In this document: in pieces, positions 39,740-42,176 of the stretch
Position numbering within the stretch: position 1 is the stretch's first letter
Layout of the letters: the number at the start of each line of letters is the position of its first letter
Origin: Lachnospiraceae bacterium
GTDB lineage: Bacteria; Bacillota; Clostridia; Lachnospirales; Lachnospiraceae
Length of the DNA stretch: 42,176 nucleotides
Assembly: GCA_024687655.1 (NCBI GenBank)
Contig: JAILEN010000168.1
Location: forward strand, 1-42,176
Reading direction: 5' to 3'
Notes under the pieces: model-generated
Told to the model about the DNA's origin: nothing
What the model saw: the letters and a program-made list of their open reading frames with translations, nothing else
The model's database searches: none
Position numbers and translations under genes: made by a program

Positions 39740-41098
39740 ATGGATGAGACCGGTAAAGGGAAAAGAATGGCTCTGGTAATGGCATGTATATCAATAGCAT
39801 CAGGCTGTCTGGTCTATTATCTTTTTTGTCCGGAAGTTTTGCTGGTAAAAAAGATTGATGGTTTGATCGATGGCGGTATACATTTTGAGCCGCCCCAAAG
39901 GACCATGCTGACGGATCTTGTCAGATTCTATGGATTGGATCTTATCTGGGCGTATTCTTTTTCCTGTATGATCTATGTTTTTGCATGTGGCCTGAAAAAT
40001 GTGTCAAAGCTACAGATATTTATCCCTGTTGTTTGCGGCATAATACTGGAATTATTGCAATGGAGAGGAATATCTGCCGGCACGGGAGACATTATTGATG
40101 TGATCATGGAAATGATAGGAACGGTATTGTCGGTAGTTTTTTTTTGCAAGGAGGAGAAGACAATGAAGAAAAATGTGAGATTGATCTTGTGTGTGCTGTG
40201 CGTTGTGGCCTTTGGCGCGATGGCATTGGGTAGCGGAGAGCCCTCGGAGAAAAAAGAGATTACATCGGGAGACACTAGTGAGGAAACAACAGCAACAGAC
40301 GAGGCAAAAACTGAATCAGGATCCGGGGAGGAGGCAAAAGAGACAGATGCTGTTGATGTCACAATAGAAGAACAAGTACTGGTCGATCAGGATGGAGTAA
40401 AGGTTACCGCCTTGGAATATGTCAAAGATGATATATGGGGTGATGGTATTAAGGTCCAGGTAGAAAACAACACTGACAAGAATATTACGGTCAGCTGCAA
40501 GGCACTTATTGTCAATAATTATATGATCTCGGATCTGTTTTCGTCTGAGGTTGCATCCGGCAAGAAATCAAATGAAACAATATATTTGTCCAGTAGCGAG
40601 CTAAAGGCGGCAGGTATCGAGACAGTAGGGCAGGTCGAGGTGTATTTCAGGGTTTTTGACAGTGACAGTTGGGATGACATATTTGTGACGGATGATGTGG
40701 TGATAAAAACATCAGAATATGACAATATGGATACTACGCCCAATGATACCGGTCATGAACTGTATAATGATGGCGGCATAAAGATTGTAGGAAAAACTGT
40801 AGATGAGAACAGTTTCTGGGGATCAGCGATCTTATTATACATAGAGAACAATGCAGATCGAAACGTAAGTATTTCCGTTGATAATATGTCCATAAACGGA
40901 TTCATGTCAGAACCATATTTTTCAACAACAGTTTATGCCGGGAAAATGGCCGTCGATGATATTACGGTGATGAGCAGTGATCTTGAGGAAAATGGCATAG
41001 AGTCTATTGATGAAGTGGAATTGGAGTTCAAGATTTACGATGAGGACAGTTACGATACGATCGCCGAAAGCGGACCTATCACCTTTTCTACAAAATAA
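39740..41098 (+). CDS. VanZ-like membrane domain fused in frame to a secreted duplicated-domain protein
   Basis: 452 aa as one frame. Residues 1-141 look like a VanZ-type membrane protein (RMALVMACISIASGCLVYYL; GLDLIWAYSFSCMIYVFACG; CGIILELLQWRGISAGTGDI). Residue 142 begins a second protein-like start, MKKNVRLILCVLCVVAFGAM, a signal peptide, preceded by AAGGAGG (40148-40154) 8 bases before ATG 40163. After an acidic linker come two similar beta-sandwich-like domains, starting DGVKVTALEYVKDDIWGDGI and GGIKIVGKTVDENSFWGSAI. Most likely the VanZ-like gene lost its stop codon, and both a 452-aa and a 311-aa product (40163-41098) can be made. Function unknown; the exposed part is extracellular. 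Confidence 0.65.
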   Translation: MDETGKGKRMALVMACISIASGCLVYYLFCPEVLLVKKIDGLIDGGIHFEPPQRTMLTDLVRFYGLDLIWAYSFSCMIYVFACGLKNVSKLQIFIPVVCGIILELLQWRGISAGTGDIIDVIMEMIGTVLSVVFFCKEEKTMKKNVRLILCVLCVVAFGAMALGSGEPSEKKEITSGDTSEETTATDEAKTESGSGEEAKETDAVDVTIEEQVLVDQDGVKVTALEYVKDDIWGDGIKVQVENNTDKNITVSCKALIVNNYMISDLFSSEVASGKKSNETIYLSSSELKAAGIETVGQVEVYFRVFDSDSWDDIFVTDDVVIKTSEYDNMDTTPNDTGHELYNDGGIKIVGKTVDENSFWGSAILLYIENNADRNVSISVDNMSINGFMSEPYFSTTVYAGKMAVDDITVMSSDLEENGIESIDEVELEFKIYDEDSYDTIAESGPITFSTK

Positions 41099-41115
41099 CA
41101 AAGGAGGATCTGTAG

Positions 41116-41469
41116 ATGAAGATTTGGAAACTTGTTTCAGGAATACTAAACATTGTGCTGTGCGCATTTGTTATGTTCCAGTCATGCGCTGCGGGGATAT
41201 CAAATGCTTTAGAGGAGAATGATGAGGTTAGCGGAAGTGCCGGAGCTATTGTGGCCATAATGCTTCTTGTTGGTGGTATAGTGTCAATTGTTACAAGAAA
41301 CTCTGAGAAGAAGGGCGGGAATATAGCGATGATCATTCTGTATGGTCTCGGAGCACTTATGGGCGCAACAATGGCTGGAAGTTATAGTGATCTTAAGATA
41401 TGGGCAGGATGGTGTCTAATATGTGCTGTCGTGGCGATATTAGGATTGTTTATAAAGAAGAAAGAGTAA
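41116..41469 (+). CDS. Small membrane protein of unknown function
   Basis: 117 aa with three or four membrane helices (MKIWKLVSGILNIVLCAFVM; GAIVAIMLLVGGIVSIVT; IAMIILYGLGALMGATMAG; WAGWCLICAVVAILGLFI) and a KKKE end. Proteins of this type often follow secreted repeat proteins like the gene just upstream. AAGGAGG is well placed; 17 bases separate it from the upstream stop, so they form an operon. Confidence 0.65.
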   Translation: MKIWKLVSGILNIVLCAFVMFQSCAAGISNALEENDEVSGSAGAIVAIMLLVGGIVSIVTRNSEKKGGNIAMIILYGLGALMGATMAGSYSDLKIWAGWCLICAVVAILGLFIKKKE

Positions 41470-41491
41470 TCTGATATAACCTTGTTGATTG

Positions 41492-41537
41492 AGGAATCCG
41501 TGGGTCGCTTGATGATCACTCCCGGATTCCTTTTTTG
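41492..41537 (+). terminator. Terminator after the small membrane protein gene
   Basis: AGGAATCCG (41492-41500) pairs with CGGATTCCT (41523-41531), followed by TTTTTTG. The remaining stretch to 41690 holds no gene; TACAAT at 41650-41655 is a possible -10 for the next gene. Confidence 0.75.
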
Positions 41538-41690
41538 TATGATCATGTATATGTGGTGTACGTTCGTATTGTGAGGTGATTATACTTAACTAAGGTACTG
41601 TTATGCTGTCATGCGGTATATAAAAGTGGTTTTAAATGGTTAAAAGTGTTACAATAGAGTGGCTTGAGGGGTAGCTTTGGGGGACGTGAC

Positions 41691-42176
41691 ATGAATATCT
41701 TTAAAAATACGAAATTCAATATAAATGACATTGTAAACGTAGTAATCCTGGAGCAGACTCAAAACTACAGGACACGGACTAAGTCCGGACTTGTTTTTGG
41801 CAATTCTCTATTAAATCCGGATGTTGTTTTTATGGATGGAAACTCTGAGCCGACAGGTGTGACATATACTTTTAGTGTTACATATAAGGAGGGCAAAAAA
41901 GAAATCATAAAGGCAGATTCCGGTACCGACAAATGCGATATGCTCCTTCAGAAAGCTATGGATGGAGATGGCGTAAGTACACCACCCGTATCAGATGATC
42001 AAAATTCACCACAAAATAGTAATAATGAACCAGCCCCGGAGCGGAACAAGAATCAGCTTCCAAGGGGCATATATGTGATAGGTGATGACATACCTTCCGG
42101 CACATATGATTTTCATAATGTGTGGGGGCATGGAAGCCTGCAGAAGTATAAAGGTGAGGATACCACTCTTGGCAGC
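41691..42176 (+). CDS. Hypothetical protein, 3' partial at the window edge
   Basis: 162 codons are visible and the frame runs off the right end. It starts MNIFKNTKFNINDIVNVVIL, has a Gln/Asn/Pro-rich linker (about 100-120), then QLPRGIYVIGDDIPSGTYDF, a short repeat motif common in Firmicutes proteins of unknown role. No signal peptide is evident. No good Shine-Dalgarno precedes ATG 41691 (GGGGGACG only). Confidence 0.6.
   Translation, partial: MNIFKNTKFNINDIVNVVILEQTQNYRTRTKSGLVFGNSLLNPDVVFMDGNSEPTGVTYTFSVTYKEGKKEIIKADSGTDKCDMLLQKAMDGDGVSTPPVSDDQNSPQNSNNEPAPERNKNQLPRGIYVIGDDIPSGTYDFHNVWGHGSLQKYKGEDTTLGS

Noticed and set aside
1-42176. CRISPR arrays, rRNA, tRNA and complete insertion sequences
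   Set aside because: None seen: no regularly spaced direct repeats with unique spacers, no ribosomal or tRNA signatures, no transposase frame.

Overview
The window looks like a low-to-mid-GC Firmicute of the Lachnospiraceae type (Butyrivibrio-like is my guess from gene content, not proven). The reasons are strong AGGAGG-type ribosome binding sites, a two-subunit transketolase, a SigI/RsgI pair beside a polysaccharide-binding surface protein, a RepA_N-type replication initiator and a class B sortase. It has two unlike halves.

Bases 1-25.9 kb carry chromosome-style metabolism, almost all on the + strand. In order: an oligopeptide ABC transporter (oppA, partial, to oppF); an archaeal-type AAA ATPase with degenerate motifs; split transketolase; a phosphohexomutase; a CPBP protease; an XRE regulator on the - strand; and a decayed PP-loop (PAPS-reductase-like) gene. 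Next comes an operon for a large Cthe_2159-like carbohydrate-binding/LRR surface protein, sigma-I and its membrane anti-sigma factor. After it is a GDP-mannose block (a mannose-1-P guanylyltransferase fused to mannose-6-P isomerase, a tocopherol-cyclase-like protein, a second guanylyltransferase), then aminoacyl-histidine dipeptidase and 6-phosphofructokinase. Copies of one dispersed repeat (core gtcattctgagcgaagcgaa) sit at most operon boundaries of this half.

Bases 26.1-42.2 kb are accessory, and I saw no copy of that repeat there. It starts with a complete plasmid-style backbone: parA, parB, repA and a zinc-ribbon protein in one overlapping operon, with palindromes of the form GGTGWTCAA-N-TTGAWCACC inside parB and just after the operon (candidate parS). 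Cargo follows: an HTH protein, a frameshifted sortase substrate with its class B sortase, a possible structured RNA, a GNAT-YbaK fusion, a phd/doc toxin-antitoxin pair, small unknown genes, a relaxase lacking its catalytic N-terminus, a divergent Ser/Thr kinase/HTH pair between near-identical 21-bp hairpin repeats, a VanZ-like membrane protein fused in frame to a secreted protein, and a partial gene at the right edge. Decay (truncated relaxase, frameshifts, interrupted small genes) suggests a plasmid or conjugative element that was integrated and is eroding. A secondary replicon carrying metabolic genes is the alternative.

Most interesting leads: (1) the candidate parS palindromes and the repeat array inside repA; (2) the surface protein-sigI-rsgI cassette, flanked by similar direct repeats, with an RBS-masking hairpin and an anti-sigma factor lacking the Asn-Pro cleavage motif; (3) the hidden sorting signal of the sortase substrate; (4) the kinase/HTH cassette with a leaderless promoter that abuts the partner's start codon.
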